DNA from: Chloroflexota bacterium
GTDB lineage: Bacteria > Chloroflexota > UBA5177 > JANWHV01
Reading direction: 5' to 3'
NCBI GenBank assembly: GCA_025450375.1
Contig: JANWHO010000152.1
Coordinates: 1 to 7,043, forward strand
Length of the DNA stretch: 7,043 nt
Both the position numbers and the translations under genes were made by a program. The notes under the pieces are model-generated. The model was not told the origin of the DNA and did not search any database. It was given only the letters and a program-made list of their open reading frames with translations. Each line of letters opens with the position of its first letter. Position 1 is the stretch's first letter. Positions 1 to 6,335 of the stretch are shown in pieces.

Positions 1-70
1 GGCCTGGAGACCCGCGCCCCTAAACGCCGCCTTCTCCTACAACTGAGAGACGCATCCCACAAACGGGAAC

Positions 71-99
71 GGGAGTCATGCCCGGCAGGCATGACCCCC
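71..99 (-). terminator. Terminator-like hairpin downstream of the secreted repeat protein
   Basis: An inverted repeat has an 8-bp perfect core (GTCATGCC at 75-82 against GGCATGAC at 88-95, 5-nt loop). A further GGG/CCC arm (71-73 with 97-99) is joined through the 74/96 position. In minus-strand RNA that position is a G-U wobble, giving a continuous 12-bp stem; in plus-strand RNA it is an A-C mismatch. The hairpin begins 26 bases past the stop codon of the minus-strand gene. The minus tract after it is only moderately T-rich. On the plus strand a TTTT run lies at 107-110, so the element may also stop transcription entering from the left. Intrinsic termination is inferred from shape and position. 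Confidence 0.6.
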
Positions 100-124
100 A
101 CTCTCGTTTTGCGTTGCGTGCCGC

Positions 125-3010
125 CTAGTTTAGGTTGCCGCCCGACGCGATGGTCGAGCCGTCACCACCATTGATCAGCACGGCCTCCACGGTATTGCTG
201 GCCCGGATCGAGATGCCGCGCGGGTCGGTACCCGCCGGCAGGTTGATGGTACGGGCCAGATTGGCGGGCAGGGTGCTGTCGTAGGCAACGGTCGAACCGC
301 CGCCGGTGCTCAGAGTGACCTGTACCCGCTCAATGGTATTGGTGGGGTTGAACAGCCTCAGTTGCGCCCCGCTGGCGGTCACCATGGCCCTGGCCCCGGT
401 CGCGGCGCCGATCGAACTGGGCACCACCAGACCGGGATGACGGCCAATGTTGGGCGAGCCCCCGAAATAGATGCTCGCCTCGGCCACGACCGGCACGTTC
501 GAGACCAATTGGCCCAGCACCGCGCCATTCCCTCCACGGAGCAACGACGGCACCACGAAGGTGTACCGCTGTCCAGCCGGAATGCTGCCGGTTGAGGTTG
601 CCAGGGAAATGCCGCCGATGCTTCGCAAGGTGAGGGTTGCCGAAGCGGTGCTGGTCCCTGGATTGAGGACGGTCACGAAGGTCTGTGAGCCGGCATCGGT
701 CGGCACGAATGGGAAGGACTGGCTGGTCTTCCCGGCCGAAATCGCCGGACCAAGCGAGTAGCCATACTTGGCGGACCCGGCGCCATCGCCCCAGTACATC
801 GAGCGATCCACGGCAATGGGAGCGGTCGAGGTGACGCTGATCGCCACGTTCCGCGAGCCGTGAACCACCAGGGCGTTGTAGACCTTCCGTACGTTGATCG
901 TGACCCGGCCCTTGGCGGGCACCGAGACCGATTGCGCGGCCGGAGCCGGAGTATTGCTCGGCAGATACGACACCTGCGCCGTAGCCGCCGTGGTACCGGG
1001 ATTGAAGAGGGTGATGTACTCTTGCAGGCTGGCTCCCGTATAGCCCTCGGCCAGGTACCAATTCTGCTGGAGGGCAGTCGATCCGGTGCTGGTATCAGAG
1101 TCGAGCAAGGTGCCGTCGCCGCGAACCCGAGAGATCGCCGTCTCGGCCACGATGCCGGTCGGAGACTGAACCTCGATGCTGACGAACTTGTCGTTGCCCA
1201 CATCGGTGTTCACGTTGCGCACCACCGTCGCGCCCGGAGCCACCGTATCATTGGCGGTAATCGTGGTCGCCGTGGTGGCGCCGCTTGGATACACGTAGTA
1301 GGTGGTGGTGACCGCCGAGGAAGAACTGCCGGGGTTGTAAAGGTACAGCTTCTCGCTGAAAGTCACCTTATCGCTGATTGGTACGTTGCTGGTATTCCCC
1401 GCCGCCGTGCCGGTGTTGCCCTCGGCGAAGATGCTGGTCGTGGGGGCCGAGACACTGGCAGGCAGTACCGCCGGGATCGGGGTCGCGGTCGCGGTTGCCG
1501 TGGCAACCACCACTGGCGTTGCCGTAGCGGTGGGTACCGCCGACAGCAGCGCGATGGTCGAGAGCGCCTGGATATGGCTGGTCTGCCCCAGAGCGAGGAT
1601 CGCGTAGCTGCCCGCCGCAACCGAAGGCACGATATAGGTGCCGGAGATGCCTCCACTAGAATTCGCGGTAAAGGTTTGCGTGGTCCCAGCGACCGCCGTG
1701 GTAGGAGTGGCGGCGTTGGCCAGCGAGACCGTCACTTGCTCGCCGGCGGTATATCCGGTCCCCGTGACCGTGATGCCTTGGCCAGGAGTACCCGAGGTGG
1801 ACGCGGCGGAGACACTGATTCCGGTCGCCCCGACTCGGACCGTGTAGGTACCGGTGCGGTTGGTGGAATCGGTAGCGGTAACCGTGTAACTACCCGCCGC
1901 CGTGTTGCCGGGAATGGTGAGCCCAACGCTGATGCCGCCACTAGGATTACTCGTAGTGGTAGCCGTGGCCCCTGCCCCCGATACGGTTACCGCCGCGTTG
2001 GCGGTAAAGCCAGAGCCGGTAACTACCACGGACTGCCCGGCGGTGCCGTTAGAGGGGGTAGCGAAAATGGCTACCCCGGTGGTGGTGACGGTCCCAATGG
2101 TGATTGTCGTAGTGGCGGTCTTGGTGCCGTCGCTCGCGGTCACCGTATAGGTACCGGCCGGAGTACCGGCCGCGAAGGTTACGGTTGCGTTAAACTGCCC
2201 AGAGTTGGTCTGGACTGGATAGGTTGTGGTAAAGCCCGTGCCGCTGAGAGTCACCGCAACGTTGGGATTGCCGGTGAAGCCGCTACCGACAAAGGTCAGG
2301 GCGCCTCCCGGTGCCACCGTGGTTGAACTGGGGGTCAACGCCGGAATCCCCGACGTATTGAGCACTCCATACGTAACCGTTCCCGTGTGAGTGTTCGTGC
2401 TGTCCGTGGCCGAAAGTGTATACGTGCCAGTCGCTGTTGAGGAAACGGTTGGGACACTTGCCGAGAACGTCCCGTTCGACAGCAGATTGACCACGGTTGA
2501 TGCGATCCCTGGGCCGCTCAGGGTGGCAGTGCCGGTTGTGTTGAAACCAGTGCCGGAAACCGTAACATATTGTCCGGCGACCGTGGTCGCTTGCGAGACC
2601 GTGAGTGAAGCGCCTCCCGTTGAGCTGCTGCTCACGATCAGTAGCACGCACGCGGAGCGACCGAACATGTCGCTAGCAGTAACCGCGTAGGTTCCGTCTG
2701 CGGTCCCCGCCGCGACCATATAGGCCAAGCTGAAGTTTCCATTCGTGGCTACAGCCGAGGGACCCCCTTGTCCCTGCAAAGTCACGGTCGCGCCATTAGT
2801 GTAACCCGACCCAAAGAAGGTCACCGTACCTCCAGCTGCTACCGTTGTGGGTGTGACGGAGAGAGTCGCGCCTCCGGTTGACGGCCCACAAGTTGAAGTA
2901 AGTAACGCACTCGCGGCTCCCGCTCGTCCTGGGTACCCTGGCATGAAAGCCGCGAATAGTGCGAGGAGCAAGACTAATGGTAGGACATGGCGTATTCGGG
3001 AAAATAGCAT
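125..3010 (-). CDS. Secreted multidomain repeat protein: Ig-like repeats, Thr/Ala/Pro linker, NPG beta-modules
   Basis: This 961-residue protein is probably exported and cell-surface associated or released; its ligand is unknown. Residues 1 to about 33 form a signal peptide: Arg5/Arg7/His8, a Leu/Ala-rich core at about 9-22, then an AGA-ASA cleavage region. Five Ig/IPT-like repeats follow (about 48-487), each with a G[ST]G[FY] turn (67, 153, 242, 332, 417). All five also carry a G[TS]Y element, which the first four extend into a full G[TS]YxxxAxD strand. A Thr/Ala/Pro linker (488-517) leads to four beta-modules with N-P-[GT] turns near 559, 670, 783 and 888. There is no LPXTG motif or C-terminal membrane helix. 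The only cysteines are C41 and C121, flanking the first repeat, and could pair. The start is supported by the signal peptide and an AGAGGG-like site 10 bases upstream. Adhesion or a structural envelope role is plausible but unproven; no catalytic domain is visible. Confidence 0.9.
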   Translation of the reverse strand: MLFSRIRHVLPLVLLLALFAAFMPGYPGRAGAASALLTSTCGPSTGGATLSVTPTTVAAGGTVTFFGSGYTNGATVTLQGQGGPSAVATNGNFSLAYMVAAGTADGTYAVTASDMFGRSACVLLIVSSSSTGGASLTVSQATTVAGQYVTVSGTGFNTTGTATLSGPGIASTVVNLLSNGTFSASVPTVSSTATGTYTLSATDSTNTHTGTVTYGVLNTSGIPALTPSSTTVAPGGALTFVGSGFTGNPNVAVTLSGTGFTTTYPVQTNSGQFNATVTFAAGTPAGTYTVTASDGTKTATTTITIGTVTTTGVAIFATPSNGTAGQSVVVTGSGFTANAAVTVSGAGATATTTSNPSGGISVGLTIPGNTAAGSYTVTATDSTNRTGTYTVRVGATGISVSAASTSGTPGQGITVTGTGYTAGEQVTVSLANAATPTTAVAGTTQTFTANSSGGISGTYIVPSVAAGSYAILALGQTSHIQALSTIALLSAVPTATATPVVVATATATATPIPAVLPASVSAPTTSIFAEGNTGTAAGNTSNVPISDKVTFSEKLYLYNPGSSSSAVTTTYYVYPSGATTATTITANDTVAPGATVVRNVNTDVGNDKFVSIEVQSPTGIVAETAISRVRGDGTLLDSDTSTGSTALQQNWYLAEGYTGASLQEYITLFNPGTTAATAQVSYLPSNTPAPAAQSVSVPAKGRVTINVRKVYNALVVHGSRNVAISVTSTAPIAVDRSMYWGDGAGSAKYGYSLGPAISAGKTSQSFPFVPTDAGSQTFVTVLNPGTSTASATLTLRSIGGISLATSTGSIPAGQRYTFVVPSLLRGGNGAVLGQLVSNVPVVAEASIYFGGSPNIGRHPGLVVPSSIGAATGARAMVTASGAQLRLFNPTNTIERVQVTLSTGGGSTVAYDSTLPANLARTINLPAGTDPRGISIRASNTVEAVLINGGDGSTIASGGNLN
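167..1348 (-). repeat. Four tandem C-terminal 'NPG' beta-modules
   Basis: Residues 555-948 contain four related modules. Each opens with a strand and an Asn-Pro turn (LYLYNPG 555, YITLFNPG 665, FVTVLNPG 778, LRLFNPT 884). Each closes with a strand carrying small hydrophobics before a sequence such as PTGIVAETAIS, TAPIAVDRSMYW, NVPVVAEASIYFG or NTVEAVLI. A WYLAEGYTG motif sits just before the second module. The pattern resembles the DUF5719-like region of actinobacterial and Chloroflexota exported proteins; that assignment is from memory of the motif style, not a search. Confidence 0.7.
1460..1549 (-). other. Thr/Ala/Pro-rich interdomain linker
   Basis: Residues 488-517 include VPTATATPVVVATATATATP, a low-complexity stretch typical of extended linkers in Chloroflexota extracellular proteins. 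It joins the Ig-like repeats to the C-terminal modules. The Thr density makes it a candidate for O-glycosylation (inference). The DNA is a degenerate GTNGCN-type repeat on the plus strand. Confidence 0.75.
1550..2869 (-). repeat. Five tandem Ig/IPT-like protein repeats
   Basis: Residues 48-487 hold five repeats of about 85-90 residues. The G[ST]G[FY] turn recurs at 67, 153, 242, 332 and 417, giving spacings of 86, 89, 90 and 85. Each repeat begins with a hydrophobic strand and a T-x-A/P-G turn. The first four close with G[TS]Y followed by an alternating strand ending in ASD or ATD. The fifth diverges there (GSYAILALG, then QTSH) and lacks the acidic closing residue. DNA identity between copies is only moderate, so this is an old duplication rather than a recent one. 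Confidence 0.85.
2912..3010 (-). other. Signal peptide of the secreted repeat protein
   Basis: The first 33 residues have a short basic n-region (R5, R7, H8), a hydrophobic stretch rich in Leu, Ala and Phe, and a small-residue c-region ending AGA before ASA. Cleavage near residue 33 by signal peptidase I is inferred. There is no cysteine at the cleavage site, so this is not a lipobox; the nearest Cys is at 41. Confidence 0.8.
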
Positions 3011-3093
3011 CGCGCGGGATCCCTCTCTACTGATCGGGGGTCAGACCGCGCCGCTTGCATCTGGCCGGTGAGCACGCATTGCGCGGGAACTGC

Positions 3094-3111
3094 GCGGTCG
3101 TTCGCGACCGC
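3094..3111. other. Perfect 7-bp hairpin with TTCG loop
   Basis: GCGGTCG (3094-3100) and CGACCGC (3105-3111) pair perfectly around a TTCG loop, giving a compact, very stable stem in either RNA. It lies in the probable 5' leader of the minus-strand secreted protein, directly downstream of the TATAAG-like box on that strand. No T-run follows on either side, so it is not an obvious terminator. It could stabilise the leader or be an operator. Function is not established. Confidence 0.45.
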
Positions 3112-3186
3112 TTCTTATATGCTGGACTACCTGAGCCCTAAGGGTCAAGGGTAATCGGTTCAAAAGGGTCGTGTCATGCCTCATTT

Positions 3187-3206
3187 AGGGCTACCTTGGT
3201 GGCCCT
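3187..3206 (+). other. Hairpin with CTTG loop upstream of the dipeptidase gene
   Basis: AGGGCTAC (3187-3194) pairs with GTGGCCCT (3199-3206) around CTTG. The single non-Watson-Crick position is a U-G wobble in plus-strand RNA and an A-C mismatch in minus-strand RNA, which favours a plus-strand structure. It lies about 90 bases before the dipeptidase start and is followed by ATTCTTCC, too weak for a confident terminator. It could be a leader hairpin or attenuator-like element. Confidence 0.35.
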
Positions 3207-3296
3207 ATTCTTCCCTGACCCTGTACCTTGATAGCCAGGAAGCGGGCGCGGCCGGCCATGATGCCGGTCGCGGCCGATTGAGGGAGGGCAGGTGGC

Positions 3297-4679
3297 ATGG
3301 CATCCACGGTGGAACACATCCTGGCCGACGGTCAACAAGAGGCGGTAGCCGGCCTCACCAAATTTCTCGGCTGGCGAAGCGTGAGCACCGATCCCAGCCT
3401 CGCCGGCGAAACGCGCGACTGCGCCGCCTGGCTGGCCGATGAATGCCGGCGTTCCGGACTGGAGAACGCGCGGGTCTGGGAAACCGCCGGCCATCCCGTT
3501 GTGTATGCCGACTGGCTGCACGCGCCGGACGCGCCGACGGTCCTGATTTACGGCCATTACGACGTCCAGCCGGCCGAGCCGCTCGACCTATGGGAGAGCC
3601 CGCCATTCGAGGCGACGATTCGCGACGGCAAGCTCTACGCGCGCGGTTCCGCCGATGATAAAGGCCAGGTCTACATGCACCTTGTGGCCATTCGCGCCCT
3701 CTTGCAAGCGGATGGTAGGCTGCCGATCAATCTCAAACTGATCGTGGAAGGGGAGGAAGAGATCGGGAGCCCGAATCTGGATCCGGCCATCGTGGCCCAC
3801 CTTACCGACCTACAAAGCGATGTGGTGGTGATCTCGGATACGTCCATGTTCGCTGCCGGGCAGCCCGCCCTCAACTACGGCTTACGTGGGCTGGCCTATT
3901 TCGAGATCACGGTCAATGGCGCCAACACGGACCTCCATTCCGGGGGCTATGGCGGCGCCGTGCCCAATCCGCTGCAAGCCCTGGTCACCTTGTTGGCGAG
4001 TCTGAAGGACTCGCACGGTCGGATAACCCTTCCCGGCTTTTACGATGATGTGCGAACCATCTCCTATGAGGAACGTCTGGCGATCCAATCGCTGGGCGAC
4101 GACGAGGACGCCTTGAAAGCGGAACTCGGTCTTGATGCTCTGGATGGGGAGGAAGGGTATAGCCGCCTTGAGCGGATCTGGACTCGCCCCAGCCTGGATA
4201 TAAACGGCATCTGGGGCGGCTACAGCGGGCCCGGCAGCAAGACCGTACTCCCCGCGACCGGAGGGGCAAAACTGAGCTTCCGCCTGGTTCCCGATCAGGA
4301 TCCGGCACGGATCAGCGCCCTCCTGGAGGCTCATGTGCGTGACCTTTGCCCGCCCGGAGTTCGGCTTACCGTTGCCCAACTTACCGGGAGCGCCCTCCCC
4401 TGGCTTGCCGACCGGGAGCATCCGGCGATGACGGCGGCCGGGCGTGCCCTCGAGCGCGCGTTCGGCAAAGCCCCGGTCTTTATCCGATCCGGCGGGTCGA
4501 TTCCGGTGGTGATGAGCTTTCACACGCACCTTCACGCTCCCGTGGTGATGCTTGGCGTCTCGCTGCCCGACAGCCACGCCCACGCACCCAATGAACGATT
4601 CAATCTGGACTGTTTTCATGGGGGCGCCCGCGCCGCCGCCTATCTTTGGCAGGAACTGGGCCGCGCTACTCTCCTTTAG
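3297..4679 (+). CDS. M20-family metallodipeptidase (carnosinase/CNDP-like)
   Basis: This is a cytosolic di-metal (usually zinc) peptidase that would hydrolyse dipeptides or short peptides. Its 460 residues fit the family's usual length and there is no signal peptide. The M20 ligand set is visible: H87 in YGHYDVQP, bridging D120 in RGSADDKG, catalytic base E154 and ligand E155 in EGEEEIGS, D181 in ISDTS, and H429 in SHAHAPNE. H214 in DLHSGGYGG matches the histidine that the dimerisation (lid) domain, about 195-310, contributes to the partner subunit's active site. R397 in RSGGSIPV matches the substrate carboxylate-binding region of the family. The ATG has AGGGAGGG 8 bases upstream. The gene stands alone on its strand and its last 14 bases overlap the SDR tail. 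Exact substrate cannot be read from sequence; the family also includes other amidohydrolases, but the motifs fit the dipeptidase branch best. Confidence 0.95.
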   Translation: MASTVEHILADGQQEAVAGLTKFLGWRSVSTDPSLAGETRDCAAWLADECRRSGLENARVWETAGHPVVYADWLHAPDAPTVLIYGHYDVQPAEPLDLWESPPFEATIRDGKLYARGSADDKGQVYMHLVAIRALLQADGRLPINLKLIVEGEEEIGSPNLDPAIVAHLTDLQSDVVVISDTSMFAAGQPALNYGLRGLAYFEITVNGANTDLHSGGYGGAVPNPLQALVTLLASLKDSHGRITLPGFYDDVRTISYEERLAIQSLGDDEDALKAELGLDALDGEEGYSRLERIWTRPSLDINGIWGGYSGPGSKTVLPATGGAKLSFRLVPDQDPARISALLEAHVRDLCPPGVRLTVAQLTGSALPWLADREHPAMTAAGRALERAFGKAPVFIRSGGSIPVVMSFHTHLHAPVVMLGVSLPDSHAHAPNERFNLDCFHGGARAAAYLWQELGRATLL

Positions 4680-5538
4680 GCTTCGCGGTTCCTCGGGCCT
4701 GTTTCGCCATGTCGTCCCACTGCTCAGCCCGCAGCGAGCGGAGGCGGCTGAACTGGCCCGCTCCTTGCAACCATTCTCCCCCATCAATGGTGACAACCTC
4801 CCCGTTGATATACGCCGCGTGGTCGGAGATGAGGAAAGTCGCCAGGTCCGCGAGTTCACCATGCTCGCCAAATCGGCCCAACGGCACCGTGTCCTCACCC
4901 CGCGATTGCGCCCCCGCCAGCGATGGGACCAGACGTTGCCAGGCGCCGGGGGTGGGAAATGGACCGGGAGCAATCGCCACCTGCCGAATCCCCCGCGGGC
5001 CCCACTCGACGGCCAGGGACCGAGTGAGGGCCAGCACCCCTGCCTTGGCCGCCGCCGACGGCACCACATAGGCCGATCCGGACCCTGACGAGGCAGAGGT
5101 GGCGACAATATTCAGCATCACTCCCCCTACGCCGGCATCGAGCCACCGCTTGCCCACCTCCAGGGTGCAGTAAAAGGTGCCATGGAGGACAATGTTCAGC
5201 ACCGCGTCCACGGCGCGGTGGGAGAGCCGTTCAGTGGGACTGACGAAGTTCCCGGCGGCGTTGTTAACCAGAACGTCTAGCTTGCCGAAGCGGGCCCACA
5301 CCGAATCCGCCATCTTCGTTACCTGTTGCGGGTCGCGCACGTCGCAGACCACCGGCAGAATCTCGCCGCCGGATGCACTCATCTGGGCCGCCGCCTCGCG
5401 CAGGACGTTTTCCCGCCTCCCGGCGATCGCTAAACTGGCCCCCAGGGAGAGAAATCGCTCGCCCATGGCCCGGCCCAGGCCGGTGCCGCCCCCAGTGATC
5501 AGAATGACCTTCCCCCGCAAGAGATCCTGTTGAAACAT
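4666..5538 (-). CDS. Short-chain dehydrogenase, 2,4-dienoyl-CoA reductase (DECR1)-like
   Basis: This 290-residue SDR resembles mitochondrial 2,4-dienoyl-CoA reductase, which uses NADPH to reduce dienoyl-CoA esters during beta-oxidation of unsaturated fatty acids. Visible features are the Rossmann motif TGGGTGLG (15-22), Arg41/Arg42 after beta-2 (suggesting NADPH), CDV (65-67), NNAAGNF (92-98), PSAAAKAG (160-167), APGP (190-193) and INGEVVTIDGGEW (244-256). The C-terminal tail (about 261-280, with GQF and EQWD) also matches DECR1. Asn97, Ser161 and Lys165 correspond to DECR1 Asn148, Ser210 and Lys214. The position of catalytic Tyr199 is Ser148, with two extra residues before the lysine and a tyrosine at 157, so activity or specificity may differ. 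The start has GGAGGA at 5545-5550, 6 bases upstream. The gene is alone on its strand, with no beta-oxidation neighbours here. The family is sure; the exact substrate is less so. Confidence 0.9.
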   Translation of the reverse strand: MFQQDLLRGKVILITGGGTGLGRAMGERFLSLGASLAIAGRRENVLREAAAQMSASGGEILPVVCDVRDPQQVTKMADSVWARFGKLDVLVNNAAGNFVSPTERLSHRAVDAVLNIVLHGTFYCTLEVGKRWLDAGVGGVMLNIVATSASSGSGSAYVVPSAAAKAGVLALTRSLAVEWGPRGIRQVAIAPGPFPTPGAWQRLVPSLAGAQSRGEDTVPLGRFGEHGELADLATFLISDHAAYINGEVVTIDGGEWLQGAGQFSRLRSLRAEQWDDMAKQARGTAKPKGE

Positions 5539-5589
5539 CGGCGGTCCTCCCGTCCAACGTCAATAAGCGTTCCAGCCGGCGTGCCTCCT

Positions 5590-5605
5590 GGCAAGGTAGC
5601 TTGCC
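5590..5605. promoter_or_regulatory. Perfect dyad GGCAAG-N4-CTTGCC, candidate operator
   Basis: Two 6-base arms (5590-5595 and 5600-5605) are exact inverse complements around GTAG. The dyad sits in the 149-base spacer between the divergent SDR and winged-helix genes, 52 bases upstream of the SDR start and 30 bases before a plus-strand TATACT. Size, symmetry and placement suit a dimeric repressor or activator site. No regulator is proven; the neighbouring winged-helix protein is one candidate. Confidence 0.4.
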
Positions 5606-5635
5606 GAGCTTCAACGCGACAATGGCTGAAAACAC

Positions 5636-5641
5636 TATACT
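5636..5641 (+). promoter_or_regulatory. Candidate -10 box (TATACT) for the winged-helix gene
   Basis: TATACT is a near-consensus -10 hexamer in otherwise GC-rich DNA, 46 bases before the start at 5688. The best -35-like word is TTCAAC at 5610-5615, but its 20-base spacing is long. The same spot reads TATAGT on the minus strand (5640-5635), so it could also serve the divergent SDR gene with a leader of roughly 90 bases. Confidence 0.3.
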
Positions 5642-5687
5642 GGGCAGAGTGATCAGGAATGGGCGGACGCTTGGGAGGAGAATCTGA

Positions 5688-6335
5688 ATGGCAGCCTCGC
5701 GGGATGGGCAGAGCGCGGTGGCGAGTGAACCGCCGGTCCTCGTGACATTACTCGACGGTTTGATTGACCGGGCCCAGCGTTCCCCGCTGATGCGCCGCCC
5801 CCCCGCCCAATGCACCCCCGATGAATTGCAAGCCCTCGCGACCCTCCTGAGCGACCTCCTTTCCCTGCGGCAGTCGCGGAGCGCCATCGAGAACCTGGCG
5901 GGCCCCCGGTTGGATCAGATCACAACCTACTGGCCGGAGCTGGCTGCTCTACTGGCCGCGTCTCGCCGGGCCGCCCCAGCCGCCCGAACTCGGGGCCGTG
6001 ACCCCGGAGGTTCTAGCCAAGAGGGCGGGAGCCTCTTCGAGGGGATGCAGCCTGCCGAGCCGGACGGTGACGGATCAGGCCCCGCCCAACCGGAGCCAAC
6101 CATTGTCCCGGCGAAAGCGGCGGACAGCGGCGCTCCTGATCTGGCACATCTTTTGCTGGAGGCCCTCACGGTTCAGGGTCGGGCTCTCAACACCACTCAA
6201 ATGTTGGCCTGGCTGAGCGACCGCGGCACCAAGGCGACCCGCGAGGAGGTGACCACGACTCTGTTCAGGCACGAGGAGTTGTTCAGGAAGCGGGGCCCCG
6301 GGCATTGGGTGGTCGCCGGTCAGGAAGTCACCTGA
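5688..6335 (+). CDS. Hypothetical protein with probable C-terminal winged-helix domain
   Basis: I do not recognise this 215-residue protein. Three regions are visible. Residues 15-95 look helical, with LLDGLIDRAQ, a P-D-E-L-Q-A-L-A-T-L-L helix and a final YWPELAALLAA helix. Residues 96-147 are rich in Gly, Pro, Glu and Ser and probably disordered. Residues 150-212 have a helix-helix-helix-wing pattern: LAHLLLEAL, TTQMLAWLSDRG, REEVTTTLFRHEELF, then GPGHWVVAG as a beta-wing. This recalls HARE-HTH-like or other winged-helix modules and suggests DNA or protein binding. There is no signal peptide or membrane segment. GGGAGGAG (5673-5680) lies 7 bases before the ATG, so the start is firm. It diverges from the SDR gene and overlaps the globin tail by 16 bases. 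A regulatory role is inference only. Confidence 0.8.
   Translation: MAASRDGQSAVASEPPVLVTLLDGLIDRAQRSPLMRRPPAQCTPDELQALATLLSDLLSLRQSRSAIENLAGPRLDQITTYWPELAALLAASRRAAPAARTRGRDPGGSSQEGGSLFEGMQPAEPDGDGSGPAQPEPTIVPAKAADSGAPDLAHLLLEALTVQGRALNTTQMLAWLSDRGTKATREEVTTTLFRHEELFRKRGPGHWVVAGQEVT

Larger units (their letters stand above)
3011..3296. promoter_or_regulatory. Divergent intergenic region between the secreted protein and the dipeptidase
   Basis: This 286-base stretch has no supportable gene. It must hold the promoters and leaders of both flanking genes. For the minus gene, a TATAAG-like -10 reads from 3119 back to 3114. A TTGACC box at 3148-3143 lies 23 bases further upstream, too far for a classical pair. 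No clear plus-strand promoter stands out. Two hairpins (3094-3111 and 3187-3206) are listed separately. An AGGGTCA word at 3141-3147 is matched in inverse by TGACCCT at 3216-3222, and AAGGGTC repeats directly at 3140 and 3164. An AGGGAGGG ribosome site (3281-3288) sits 8 bases before the dipeptidase start. Confidence 0.4.

Noticed and set aside
2..46. Possible 3' end of a plus-strand gene entering from the left, stopping at TGA 44-46
   Set aside because: Only 14 codons are visible and no motif can be recognised. The hairpin at 71-99 fits such a gene, but coding cannot be supported.
1493..1508. Perfect inverted repeat GGTTGCC-GT-GGCAACC in the Thr/Ala linker
   Set aside because: The loop is only two bases and the surrounding DNA is a degenerate repeat encoding Ala/Thr/Val, which makes such symmetry likely by composition.
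860..2326. Long plus-strand open frame (488 codons) opposite the secreted protein
   Set aside because: The product is Arg/Gly-rich and low-complexity with no domain pattern. It lies wholly antisense to a strongly supported repeat protein whose GC-rich, Thr/Ala/Gly codons keep the opposite strand free of stops.
125..3010. Idea that the secreted protein is part of a contact-dependent toxin or phase-variable system
   Set aside because: There is no toxin domain, immunity gene, recombinase, invertible repeat or homopolymeric tract nearby. The repeats are divergent and the frame is intact.
3882..5108. Long minus-strand open frame (408 codons) across the dipeptidase/SDR junction
   Set aside because: It is antisense to the dipeptidase active-site and C-terminal regions and out of frame with the SDR. 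Its product is rich in Arg, Pro and Gly and shows no family motif.
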